A stretch of DNA of 40,905 nucleotides from an uncultured Bacilli bacterium. Its GTDB lineage: Bacteria; Bacillota_I; Bacilli_A; RFN20; CAG-449. The notes below the pieces were generated by a model that was given only the letters and a program-made list of their open reading frames with translations, was not told the DNA's origin and ran no database searches. The stretch is from positions 1 through 40,905 of the forward strand of contig CALVKD010000051.1 of the NCBI GenBank assembly GCA_944332525.1, written 5' to 3'. Of the stretch, positions 33,738 to 40,905 are shown in pieces (the stretch's first letter is position 1; each line of letters opens with the position of its first letter). A program made the translations under genes and the position numbers.

Positions 33738-34598
33738 ATGATTGGTTGTGTAATATTGAACTTTAATGATGCATCTAGATGCTTAACTTTGGCTGAAAAT
33801 TTATCTTCTTTTAAGATAATTGGAATTATTTATATAGTTGACAATTGCAGCAATGATGATTCTATGTCTTTTCTTGAAAAAAACGTTAGAAATAAAAAAA
33901 TTAAATTTATTAAGTCTGAGTTCAATGGCGGTTTTGCATATGGAACTAATGTGGGAATAAAAGAAATAATAAAGCATCATGAATATATTTCAAGTATATT
34001 GTGTATTAATTCTGACATAATCGTAAGTGAGACACTAATTGAAAAACTGGATAGAAAATTGATGTCAACACCGAATTTAGGCCTTATTTCTGCTCGTATG
34101 AGAGGTATACATAATGAAGAACAATTGTCTTGGTGGAATAATTATAGTTTTAAAGAAAACTTACTTTCTAATTTTTATTTCTATGCGAAAAAAAAATATA
34201 GAAATCAAATCAATTATAAATATTCATCAGATTTTATGTTTGTTGATTGCGTTCGAGGAAGCCTTATGTTATTTAAAAAGAATGCACTAGTTGATGTTGG
34301 ATTGTTTGATGAAAAAACTTTTTTGTATGGGGAAGAGACTATAATTTCTTGCAAATTGAGAAGCAGTAAATATAAAATAGGTCTTATTACATCAGATTAT
34401 TACATTCATAATCATATAGAAAAAAATTCATCTTTGGTAAAAACAAAAATAATGATGAATAAGTCTAAAAACTATTATCTTAAGACATATTTTAAATATT
34501 CTAATTATAAATTATTAATATTAAAAATATTTAGTATTTATAGTTATATTGAATTTGCGACTATTTCATTTATAAAAAGTATATTAAAAAATAAATAA
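33738..34598 (+). CDS. GT2-family glycosyltransferase, rhamnosyltransferase-like
   Basis: 286 residues. It starts IGCVILNFNDASRCLTL, then IVDNCSNDDS, NGGFAYGTNVGI (the NxGF/G-x-N pattern typical of rhamnosyltransferase-like GT2) and CINSDI (DxD equivalent NSD). VRGSLMLFKKNAL and DVGLFDEKTFLYGEETI are the acceptor motifs. Rhamnosyltransferase-like enzymes use dTDP-deoxysugars, so this is a candidate for transferring the dideoxysugar; this is inference. GGAGG precedes it. Confidence 0.88.
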   Translation: MIGCVILNFNDASRCLTLAENLSSFKIIGIIYIVDNCSNDDSMSFLEKNVRNKKIKFIKSEFNGGFAYGTNVGIKEIIKHHEYISSILCINSDIIVSETLIEKLDRKLMSTPNLGLISARMRGIHNEEQLSWWNNYSFKENLLSNFYFYAKKKYRNQINYKYSSDFMFVDCVRGSLMLFKKNALVDVGLFDEKTFLYGEETIISCKLRSSKYKIGLITSDYYIHNHIEKNSSLVKTKIMMNKSKNYYLKTYFKYSNYKLLILKIFSIYSYIEFATISFIKSILKNK

Positions 34599-34623
34599 AT
34601 ATTATAGTATGGAGTGTAAAAAT

Positions 34624-35733
34624 ATGGAACAAAAGACAATTTATATTGCTACAAGGCACGCAATTTTCAATCAAGGATCAATATTGCAAGCCCTTGCGAC
34701 ACAGGTATTTTTTAAAAAACTAGGATTTGATTCCAAAATTATTGATTATGTTCCTAGCGAAGAAAGATTTCCTAAGATTATTTTAACTGAACTAAAAAAT
34801 AATGAAAAATGGAATTCTAATATAGTAAAAAGAATTATTTTTGTCAATATTAAATTTTTTACAAAATTAATTTCTTTCTATAAATTCAATATTTATAGAA
34901 AGAAATATTTAATCTTATCTAAAAAAATTAAATCAGTTGAAAACTTAAAATTATTAGATAATGAAACAACCATTATGTGCTCTGGATCTGATCAAGTATG
35001 GGGTCCAATAATAAATGGAAAACTTTGCTCTTTTTATTTTTTAAATTTCAGTAATCATAAAAAAATTTCATTTAGTTCTAGCTTTGGAAGAAAAGTTGAA
35101 TTGCCGAATGAATATTTGGATTATTTAAGAGATTTTGAGTTTATTTCACTACGTGATGGTCAATTTGTAAATTATTTGGATGATTTAGGATTGAAGAATG
35201 TGTTTTATGTTTTGGATCCAACTATGATGATTGATGAGAATTACTGGTATAAATTTGCTAGTAAAAAAATTGATGAGAAACATTATCTATTGTATTATCG
35301 TCTTCATCATAATGATACTCTTGAACAAGAAGCTGTTAAATTTGCTAAAGAGCACAAACTAAAATTAATAAGAATTTCAAATAGTATAGATCATGTTTTC
35401 TTATCAGGAAAAACATTTTCAAATATTGATCCAGCAATGTTTTTATCTTTAATTAAAAATGCCGATTGCGTACTTAGCGATTCTTTCCATTGCACTGTAT
35501 TTTCAATTTTATTCAGAAAGAAATTTATTACTATATGCCCTGGTGAGACATCGCCTAGAATAACAGACTTACTGAATAGATACAATTTGAATTCAAGATA
35601 TGCAATAAATATAGGAGATTTTTGCTTAAATAGTATATTTGATGATATAGATTATGTAAGAGTTTTTTCTAAAGTACATGAAGATAGGGAACTATTTTCT
35701 GAAAAATTAATGTTTTTGTTAAAAAATATATAG
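34624..35733 (+). CDS. Polysaccharide pyruvyl transferase family protein
   Basis: 369 residues of the PS_pyruv_trans family, which adds a pyruvate ketal (or acts as a related glycosyltransferase) on the glycan. Motifs: TRHAIFNQGSILQALATQ near the start, MCSGSDQVWGP near 120, FSSSFGR, SLRDGQFVNYL, VLDPTMMID and DCVLSDSFHCTVFSILF near 290. ATG 34624 is used because GGAG sits 8 bases before it; the in-frame ATG at 34609 has none. It is paired with an FrhB-type gene two genes on, a common pairing. Confidence 0.88.
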   Translation: MEQKTIYIATRHAIFNQGSILQALATQVFFKKLGFDSKIIDYVPSEERFPKIILTELKNNEKWNSNIVKRIIFVNIKFFTKLISFYKFNIYRKKYLILSKKIKSVENLKLLDNETTIMCSGSDQVWGPIINGKLCSFYFLNFSNHKKISFSSSFGRKVELPNEYLDYLRDFEFISLRDGQFVNYLDDLGLKNVFYVLDPTMMIDENYWYKFASKKIDEKHYLLYYRLHHNDTLEQEAVKFAKEHKLKLIRISNSIDHVFLSGKTFSNIDPAMFLSLIKNADCVLSDSFHCTVFSILFRKKFITICPGETSPRITDLLNRYNLNSRYAINIGDFCLNSIFDDIDYVRVFSKVHEDRELFSEKLMFLLKNI

Positions 35734-35756
35734 ATTACATTATGCGAGGTTGTACA

Positions 35757-36851
35757 ATGAAAAATATTACTTTTGTATGTAATTGGAATAAAAATAGAGA
35801 GAAAAGTTGGTCAGGAACACATTTATCACTTTATAGAGCCTTATCTCAATATTATGATTTAATTGATATTGATTTACACGTTGAAAATAAGAACATTATT
35901 TATCGGTTTCTGAAAAAAATTGGATTAATGAAAGATGATTTAGGAATTGGAATTTTAAAGAAGAAAAATAAAACTTTTGTATCAAATCCACAATACCCTA
36001 TTTTGCAATTTTTTGATTGTCCTTATGATTTTAATAATATGCAATTTATTTATCAAGATTTATATTATGGGTATCTTGTAAATTTATTTAATCAGAATCC
36101 GTATATTTTTAAAATTAGTGGATTTCAAAACTGTGATATTAAAAAGTTAAAAAAAAGGGCATTTTGCCAAAAAAAATATTTTTTAAGCAACAATTGTGCT
36201 GGAATTTTTACTATGGGAAAATGGTTAGCTAATGAGTTAGTTCAAAATTATGGTATACCATCTGTCAAAGTTCATCACGTTGGCGTAGGCTATAATATCG
36301 ATCCAAGTTTTATTGATTACAATATGAAAGAAAATAAAAGATTTCTTTTTGTTGGGCGTGATTTTAATAGAAAAAATGGTCAATTAGTTGTGGATGCGTT
36401 TAAAATACTTCATAATTTGAATAGTAGTTTTGAATTATATATAATTGGACCAGATAATTTAAGTTTAAATGAAGATGGAATTTTTTGCTTGGGTAATCTT
36501 TCTAATGTGGAAAAAATTAGATATTTCAATATGTGTGATGTCTTTGTTTTACCATCTATTTTTGAAGCATATGGCCTTGTTTTTCCTGAAGCGTTAATCT
36601 ATGGATTACCTTGCATAGGAAGAGATGCTTATGAAATGCCATATTTTATAGAAGATGGGATTACGGGATATTTGTTACACAGCAATTCGCCTATTGAATT
36701 AAGCGAGTTAATGCTTAAGGCAATTACAAATACAACTTTGAGAGATAACGTAATCAAAAATAGGGAATATTATTTAAAAGAATATTCTTGGGATACAGTA
36801 GCAAAAAGAATTACAAATATTATTGAAAATGTAACAACAAGATATTATTGA
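35757..36851 (+). CDS. GT4-family glycosyltransferase
   Basis: 364 residues. The acceptor half is divergent (CNWNKNREKSWSGTHLSLY; GIFTMGKWLANELV), the donor half is clear: FLFVGRDFNRKNGQLVVDAF, LYIIGPDN and PSIFEAYGLVFPEALIYGLP (E-x7-E). ATG 35757 has GAGGT 8 bases upstream; the earlier ATG lacks a site. Donor unknown. Confidence 0.88.
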   Translation: MKNITFVCNWNKNREKSWSGTHLSLYRALSQYYDLIDIDLHVENKNIIYRFLKKIGLMKDDLGIGILKKKNKTFVSNPQYPILQFFDCPYDFNNMQFIYQDLYYGYLVNLFNQNPYIFKISGFQNCDIKKLKKRAFCQKKYFLSNNCAGIFTMGKWLANELVQNYGIPSVKVHHVGVGYNIDPSFIDYNMKENKRFLFVGRDFNRKNGQLVVDAFKILHNLNSSFELYIIGPDNLSLNEDGIFCLGNLSNVEKIRYFNMCDVFVLPSIFEAYGLVFPEALIYGLPCIGRDAYEMPYFIEDGITGYLLHSNSPIELSELMLKAITNTTLRDNVIKNREYYLKEYSWDTVAKRITNIIENVTTRYY

Positions 36852-36889
36852 TTTGATTAGAGTATTTATTATAGAAAAAGATAGAAAAT

Positions 36890-38053
36890 ATGAATATTGA
36901 GATTATTAAAGATTGTTGTGGATGTCGTTCTTGTGAACAATCATGCCCCACAAAATGTATTGAATTTATAATAAATTCAGAAGGTTTCATTTATCCTACA
37001 GTAGATAAAAATAAATGTATTAATTGTTCAGTTTGTTTAAAAAAATGTCCCATTTATAACTATAAAAATAATGGATACGAACCTAAGGTTTATGCTTTTA
37101 AAAATCGAAATGATAGTTTAAAGTATTCAGCTTCTGGTGGCGCCTGTGATGCTGTTGCTAGGAAAATAATATCCAAAGGTGGTGTGGTGTATGGTGTTGA
37201 ATATGATGATAATTTTAATGCAAAATTTGTTCGTATAACATCAGTAAGAGATTTAATAAAAATTCAATCATCTAAATATGTTTTTTCTGATACAAATAAT
37301 GTGTATTCTAAAGTTAAGGAAGATTTGAAAAATGGGACAACCGTTTTATTCTCAGGCACATCATGTCAAGTGGATGGATTATTATGTTTTTTAGGAGAAA
37401 AATATGATAATTTATTTTGCATATCAATAATTTGTCATGGCGTACCTTCTGGGGAATTATTCAAAAAATATATTGAATACAAAGAAAAAAAAATAGGAAA
37501 GAAGATTATCGATTATAATTTTAGGTATAAAGGAAAGAATGGGTGGGGATGTACAGAAAAAATTTCTACGATTAGCAATGATGGCAAAAAACAAGATTAT
37601 ATTTGCGATTTAATTGATACGCCTTATGGATTTGATTTTTTAAATGGTTTCAATTATAGGGAAAATTGTTATAATTGTTTATACACTAATAAAAATAGGG
37701 TAGGAGACTGGTCTGTTGGTGATTTTTGGGGAGTTCAAAATCATTATAATATTAGTTTTAAAGAGGGGGTTTCTGTTGTTTGTGTTATGACTGAAAAAGG
37801 CTTAAAAATGATTAATGATTTATCCTCAGAAGCTGAAATTATAGAATCAAAATACGATATTGCAGCCAAGTATCAAGACAATTTGAAGCATCCCACTGCT
37901 AGAAAGAAAATTAGAGATACTTATTATAATAATTTTAATGATAAAAATTTTTTTGATAAAAGAAAACCAAATAATTCTATTAAGAAAATTATAAAAAAAT
38001 TATTAAAAAAAATAATACCAAATAAAATTTTAAAAAGAATAATAAAACACTAA
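36890..38053 (+). CDS. FrhB-type iron-sulfur flavoprotein (coenzyme F420 hydrogenase/dehydrogenase beta-subunit family)
   Basis: 387 residues: an N-terminal ferredoxin domain with two 4Fe-4S motifs (CCGCRSCEQSCPTKCI and CINCSVCLKKCP), then FrhB N- and C-domains (YSASGGACDAVARKI, FSGTSCQVDGL, ICHGVPS, RENCYNCLYTNKNRVGDW). Members beside pyruvyl transferases in polysaccharide loci are common, and most such hosts lack F420, so another electron carrier is probable. It may reduce or modify a glycan precursor. It is the last gene of the rightward operon; no T-rich terminator is obvious after it. Confidence 0.9.
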   Translation: MNIEIIKDCCGCRSCEQSCPTKCIEFIINSEGFIYPTVDKNKCINCSVCLKKCPIYNYKNNGYEPKVYAFKNRNDSLKYSASGGACDAVARKIISKGGVVYGVEYDDNFNAKFVRITSVRDLIKIQSSKYVFSDTNNVYSKVKEDLKNGTTVLFSGTSCQVDGLLCFLGEKYDNLFCISIICHGVPSGELFKKYIEYKEKKIGKKIIDYNFRYKGKNGWGCTEKISTISNDGKKQDYICDLIDTPYGFDFLNGFNYRENCYNCLYTNKNRVGDWSVGDFWGVQNHYNISFKEGVSVVCVMTEKGLKMINDLSSEAEIIESKYDIAAKYQDNLKHPTARKKIRDTYYNNFNDKNFFDKRKPNNSIKKIIKKLLKKIIPNKILKRIIKH

Positions 38054-38316
38054 TAAAATAATAATTATACGTGATATGCCTTTTATATAATAATGGGTAA
38101 CATTAATATATATTATCTAGTTTGACTAGATAGTTTAATAATATATTAGTGCTCATTAATAATATATTATATGTAGTTGATTTTGTTTAGTGAAAATGAG
38201 CTAATTATATTAACAATTAATATTTATTTCTGTGATTCATATAGCATTTGTATGTTAATGAATTATAAATACTTAGAAATTATAAAATAATTTTTAGTGA
38301 TTAGTGAAATTATAAC
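38054..38316. other. AT-rich convergent intergenic region with a hairpin and a short direct repeat
   Basis: No gene is visible. TATCTAGT-TTG-ACTAGATA (38114-38132) is a perfect 8-bp hairpin between the convergent FrhB and acetyltransferase genes, without a T run. TAATAATATATTA occurs twice 21 bp apart (38136-38148, 38157-38169). Confidence 0.5.
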
Positions 38317-38913
38317 CTATATAGTTTTTGATAAGCGATATACGTTTTTTAATCGATTATACTTTTCCTTTACATATTTATTTTCGTTTGACGAGATTAT
38401 TTTGGCAGGTACTCCACCTATAGTCTTTCCACATTCATTTAAAGATTTTACTACTACTGCCCCTGCTCCAATAGTTGTGTCGTTAGGGATATAAATGCCA
38501 CCTAATACTTTACTATCAATCATCATTTCAACATTATCACCAATAATTGGAAATTTACCACGCGATTGTCCAATCACACAACCCCTTGAAATGGAAAAAT
38601 TTCTTCCGATTTTTGCATTACCATTGATTATAATTCCTTGTCCATGCCAAATTGCTAATCCCTCTCCAATTACATTTACAGGAAACTCACTATTTAGTTT
38701 ATTACATTTGATCTTAAACCTCATTTTTAGTAATAAATAAAAAAAATTATGAAAAATATTTTTCTTGTTATTATAATGATATTCAACTTTTCTATATAAA
38801 ATTTGAAATTTCCATAATCTATCCTTAAAAAGTTTAGGGTGTTTATAAGATTTATTTAAGGCGATTTTATCACAAAGTAAATAGTATTTAAGATCTTCAT
38901 GTGTTTTTATCAT
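38317..38913 (-). CDS. Serine acetyltransferase-like hexapeptide-repeat O-acetyltransferase
   Basis: 198 residues. N-terminal helical region (MIKTHEDLKYYLLCDKIALN, then LWKFQILYRKVEYHYN) as in polysaccharide-locus CysE-like enzymes. From about 105 a left-handed beta-helix follows: GLAIWHGQGIIINGNAKIG, ISRGCVIGQSRGKFPIIGDN and NDTTIGAGAVVVKSL, ending in GGVPAKII. Probably acetylates a sugar of the glycan rather than free serine. The start at 38913 gives the normal N-terminus; AAGGAGG is 13 bases upstream, somewhat far. It reads against the main operon. Confidence 0.88.
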   Translation of the reverse strand: MIKTHEDLKYYLLCDKIALNKSYKHPKLFKDRLWKFQILYRKVEYHYNNKKNIFHNFFYLLLKMRFKIKCNKLNSEFPVNVIGEGLAIWHGQGIIINGNAKIGRNFSISRGCVIGQSRGKFPIIGDNVEMMIDSKVLGGIYIPNDTTIGAGAVVVKSLNECGKTIGGVPAKIISSNENKYVKEKYNRLKNVYRLSKTI

Positions 38914-39605
38914 ATAGTAAATGAAACCTCCTTTTTGTTGTAAATATTGTTTTTTTGGTCTACAAATGAATTTAGATATAGTCACAGCTAATTTTCAGCG
39001 TAATAATAAATTTATTTATAATTTTTTTGTTAAGTTTTGAGCATTGTATTGGCTCAAAACGTAAATATATTTATTTTTTTCATTTTGCTCCTTTATAACA
39101 TTAATTAGAAATTATTTTATTATAATTATAGTATATTTGAAATTGGAAAAAATAGTGAAATTATGTTTTTCTCGTTAAATTGTTTTATATATTTAATTGT
39201 TAATCGTATAGTTTTAGCCGAAAAAGCATCATAATTATATATAAGTATCACATTTATTTTTATTAAATGCATAAATATTTGATTTTTTTGTTTGGATTTC
39301 CTTTTCACATTACCTATCAATTGTAAGGCAAGATTATTGAGTTGTCTTACATTAATTTTTTTCAATTTTGTGGAAAATTTTTATTTAAATATAAATTTTA
39401 ATCATAGCAAAGAATTAATTTCTGTTATCTATTATTATACGCGATTCAAAAAAATAATTTTAATTTTTGTATGATAATAAAAACTACCTAAATCCATAGA
39501 AGACCGATAGGCATATTAATTTCATTAGATTGTGTAGCCATTGTTAAAAAGAACTATGTTATAATTGCAAAAAAAGTGATTTCAGAAAATTAAGTTAGTA
39601 TAGTA
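38914..39605. other. AT-rich intergenic region before the RT remnant
   Basis: No convincing gene over about 690 bp. It contains a perfect 9-bp hairpin GTTTTGAGC/GCTCAAAAC (39034-39042 with 39052-39060, loop of 9). An extended -10 TGTTATAAT (39557-39565) lies just before the RT reading frame. A 79-codon minus-strand reading at 39126-39365 starts at TTG, has no ribosome site and is not recognised. A retron msr/msd RNA could be expected here but no convincing one was found. Confidence 0.45.
39034..39060. repeat. Isolated perfect inverted repeat
   Basis: GTTTTGAGC-N9-GCTCAAAAC. No T run follows on either strand, so it is not a standard terminator. It lies upstream of the leftward acetyltransferase gene and could be an operator or a mobile-element end mark. 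Confidence 0.6.
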
Positions 39606-40581
39606 TTGCATTTAAAATATCTACATATGTCTATGTTGAATGGGTATTACAATAGGAAAGAAAAAACATCGTATATTTTTATTTGTTCTTTTTCTTATTT
39701 TGAAAAGCACAAAAAGATTCAATACCCTGAAGGGATTTCAAGATATGAGATTAGAAAAAGTAGATATCTTTGCTTTGAAAAACAAAAGCCATTAAAAGAA
39801 AAGCCAAGTGATTACTCAAAAAGAAAATATCGAACTATATTAACAATAAATAATAGTAATACATATTCTTGGATAAAAAAAATCGCAAAAATTATTAAAC
39901 TCATTTCTATCTAAATTATTATCAGATAGTGATATACCATATCTTCAATCGACAAGAAAGACTATTTCTAATATTACAAATGTTTCTAAACACCTAAGTG
40001 CAAGTCCATCGACTTTTTTTACTATTGATTTAAAAAATTTCTTCACACAAATTTCAGAGACTGATGTTACAAATTTATTTATTCATAAATTTAGATTTCA
40101 AAGACATATTGCTGAATTATACGTTAAACTAACAACTTCACCATCAGAAAATAACTCGGGGTTTGAATTAGGACAAGGACTACCAACTAGTCCATCACTA
40201 GCTTTTCTTATATATAGTGATTTCTTTGAGTTTTTATATAATTATTGCCTAGAAAGAAATATTACTATGACAGTCTATGTCGACGATATAACTTTTAGTA
40301 CAGCAACAGAGAATATTGATCAAAATTTTATTAATGAAATTATTGGCTTATTCAAGCGTAATGGATTAATAATTAATGAGAAAAAGATCCATTATATTAG
40401 AAAAGGTAATAAAGCTGAGATTACAGGAATCTTTGCTATCAAAGAAAAAATGATTGTAAAAAATAATGTTCATGAAAAAATAAAAACACTATATAACGTT
40501 CTCAAACTCTATAAAAAAGAAAAAGACATAACTATAGATAAATATTTATTTTTATTTATGTGGACCGAAGGGACAACATAA
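39606..40581 (+). pseudogene. Retron-like reverse transcriptase, frameshifted and truncated by IS200-type insertion
   Basis: RT of about 325 codons in two frames. Part 1 (TTG 39606, or ATG 39627, to TAA 39914) carries KRKYRTI, the RT1 R-x-I motif. Part 2, one frame further, is open from 39877 to TAA 40581. It carries ITNVSKHL (a NAxxH-like motif), FFTIDLKNFF (RT2/3), GQGLPTSPSLAFLI, VYVDDITFS (catalytic YVDD), GLIINEKK and AEITGIF (a VTG-like motif). The NAxxH and VTG pair is the hallmark of retron RTs. The join needs a one-base shift near 39880-39912, where an A8 run occurs. The normal end after the LFLFMW segment is missing; the IS begins there. A type assignment other than retron is possible. 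Confidence 0.75.
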
Positions 40582-40584
40582 AAC

Positions 40585-40601
40585 CGCCTCCTATGGGGGC
40601 G
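40585..40601 (+). repeat. IS200-type left-end hairpin
   Basis: Seven base pairs (one G-T) CGCC-T-CC with GG-G-GGCG and a TAT loop. It is strikingly GC-rich against the AT-rich surroundings. Subterminal hairpins like this are bound by TnpA in the IS200/IS605 family. Confidence 0.75.
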
Positions 40602-40621
40602 AGAATTTCAAAGCAGTAGCG

Positions 40622-40652
40622 TTGAGTAAACAAAAACTTCCTCTGGTATAAT
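40622..40652 (+). promoter_or_regulatory. tnpA promoter with extended -10
   Basis: TTGAGT (40622-40627), 19-bp spacer, and TATAAT (40647-40652) with the extended -10 TG at 40644-40645. The predicted start is near 40659. Confidence 0.7.
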
Positions 40653-40694
40653 AAGTAGTGTTCAATTGCCTTTATACTCAAGGAGGAAGTTTTT
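40632..40694 (+). promoter_or_regulatory. 12-bp inverted repeat masking the tnpA ribosome site in read-through RNA
   Basis: AAAAACTTCCTC (40632-40643) is the exact complement of GAGGAAGTTTTT (40683-40694), which overlaps AGGAGG (40681-40686) and ends one base before the ATG at 40695. The left arm is upstream of the -10, so RNA from the element's own promoter lacks it, while RNA entering from outside would fold and hide the ribosome site. Confidence 0.75.
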
Positions 40695-40905
40695 ATGTCA
40701 AAAATTAAAAATGATGACACTAGTAGTTTATCACACACTAAATGGAATTGTCAGTATCACATTGTTTTTACACCAAAATATAGAAGAAAAGCAATTTATG
40801 CAAAATTAAGGACAGATATTGGAAAATATTTGAGACGATTGTGTGAATACAAAGGAGTAGAAATTGTAGAAGCACATGCAATGGCCGATCATATTCACAT
40901 GCTCG
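40695..40905 (+). CDS. tnpA: IS200-type TnpA transposase (Y1 HUH), 5' part
   Basis: The first 70 codons of a Y1 transposase, normally about 130-155 residues, which cuts and joins single-stranded DNA ends. It reads SLSHTKWNCQYHIVFTPKYR, then RKAIYAKLR, IGKYLRRLCEYKGVEIVEAH and MADHIHML. HIH is the HUH metal-binding motif; the catalytic tyrosine would lie beyond the window edge. AGGAGG is 8 bases before the ATG. Cut by the right edge, so intactness is unknown. Confidence 0.95.
   Translation, partial: MSKIKNDDTSSLSHTKWNCQYHIVFTPKYRRKAIYAKLRTDIGKYLRRLCEYKGVEIVEAHAMADHIHML

Larger units (their letters stand above)
40575..40905 (+). mobile_element. IS200/IS605-family insertion sequence, left part
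   Basis: The element runs off the right edge. Its left end is marked by a GC-rich hairpin CGCCTCC-TAT-GGGGGCG (40585-40591 with 40595-40101 misread excluded: right arm 40595-40601), the single-strand fold used by HUH transposases to recognise the end. A promoter, a 12-bp leader inverted repeat and tnpA follow. The exact left boundary is uncertain by about 10 bp, since this family makes no target duplication. It sits in the RT gene, removing its 3' end. Confidence 0.8.

Noticed and set aside
39034-39060. GTTTTGAGC inverted repeat as a CRISPR repeat or tracrRNA piece
   Set aside because: Only one copy is present, with no second repeat at spacer distance and no cas genes.
39126-39365. Minus-strand 79-codon open frame
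   Set aside because: TTG start without ribosome site, AT-driven composition (Lys, Asn, Ile), no recognisable family.
39300-39605. Retron msr/msd RNA upstream of the RT
   Set aside because: No long paired a1/a2 repeats or stable hairpin with a priming G were found, and the likely promoter leaves only a short leader.
39606-40581. Diversity-generating retroelement
   Set aside because: The RT shows GLPTSPSLA rather than the DGR-type IGxxxSQ motif, and no template/variable repeat pair was seen.
1-40905. TGA read as tryptophan (Mollicute code)
   Set aside because: TGA ends ribU at the expected place and Trp codons are TGG in all conserved proteins.

Overview
The window is AT-rich bacterial DNA from a low-GC Gram-positive anaerobe, most likely a gut-type Bacilli/Erysipelotrichia-like or Clostridia-like organism. 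The support is strong AGGAGG ribosome sites, a CcpA-type cre site, an FMN riboswitch, a clostridial-type anaerobic glycerol operon (GlpA-like oxidase, FAD oxidoreductase, DUF1667, GlpK) and lipobox lipoproteins. TGA acts as a stop (for example the ribU stop), so the code is standard. No rRNA, tRNA or CRISPR array was seen.

Left part (1-5749). A leftward operon encodes a COG0523/CobW GTPase with a His/Cys/acid-rich tandem-repeat tail, a second CobW-like GTPase fused to a TIGR03943/DUF1980-like domain, and a TetR regulator. It has a clear promoter with a palindrome in its spacer. A broken YczE-like membrane gene follows. A rightward set then encodes an MscS channel, a small membrane protein and RluB.

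Middle (5750-18364). An FMN riboswitch controls the riboflavin transporter gene ribU. Next come a domain-permuted GH3 glycosidase, and facing it a leftward operon for glycerol use that ends with a membrane-anchored alpha/beta hydrolase. A lipoprotein with two FMN-binding-type repeats, one carrying a covalent-flavin motif, is read divergently under an FNR-box-like palindrome. Riboflavin uptake, a flavin lipoprotein and flavoprotein glycerol oxidation suggest flavin-centred anaerobic redox metabolism. A membrane protein and a RhuM remnant lie between this and the next region.

Right part (18417-38913). This is a surface polysaccharide locus: an O-antigen ligase-family protein (divergent), an initiating sugar-phosphate transferase, six glycosyltransferases, a Wzy polymerase, a Wzx flippase, a pyruvyl transferase with an FrhB-type partner, and an acetyltransferase. 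Inside it six genes (22087-27925) form what looks like a complete dTDP-2,6-dideoxyhexose pathway: RmlA, RmlB, NDP-hexose 2,3-dehydratase, Gfo/Idh 3-ketoreductase, an RmlC-type epimerase and a 4-ketoreductase. Such pathways are best known from actinomycete antibiotic clusters.

Right edge (38986-40905). An AT-rich stretch leads to a retron-like reverse transcriptase that is frameshifted and cut off by an IS200-type insertion sequence. That element's leader appears built to silence read-through transcripts. The most interesting items are the 2,6-dideoxysugar pathway in a polysaccharide locus, the CobW-DUF1980 fusion, the broken RT/IS200 junction and the IS200 leader.
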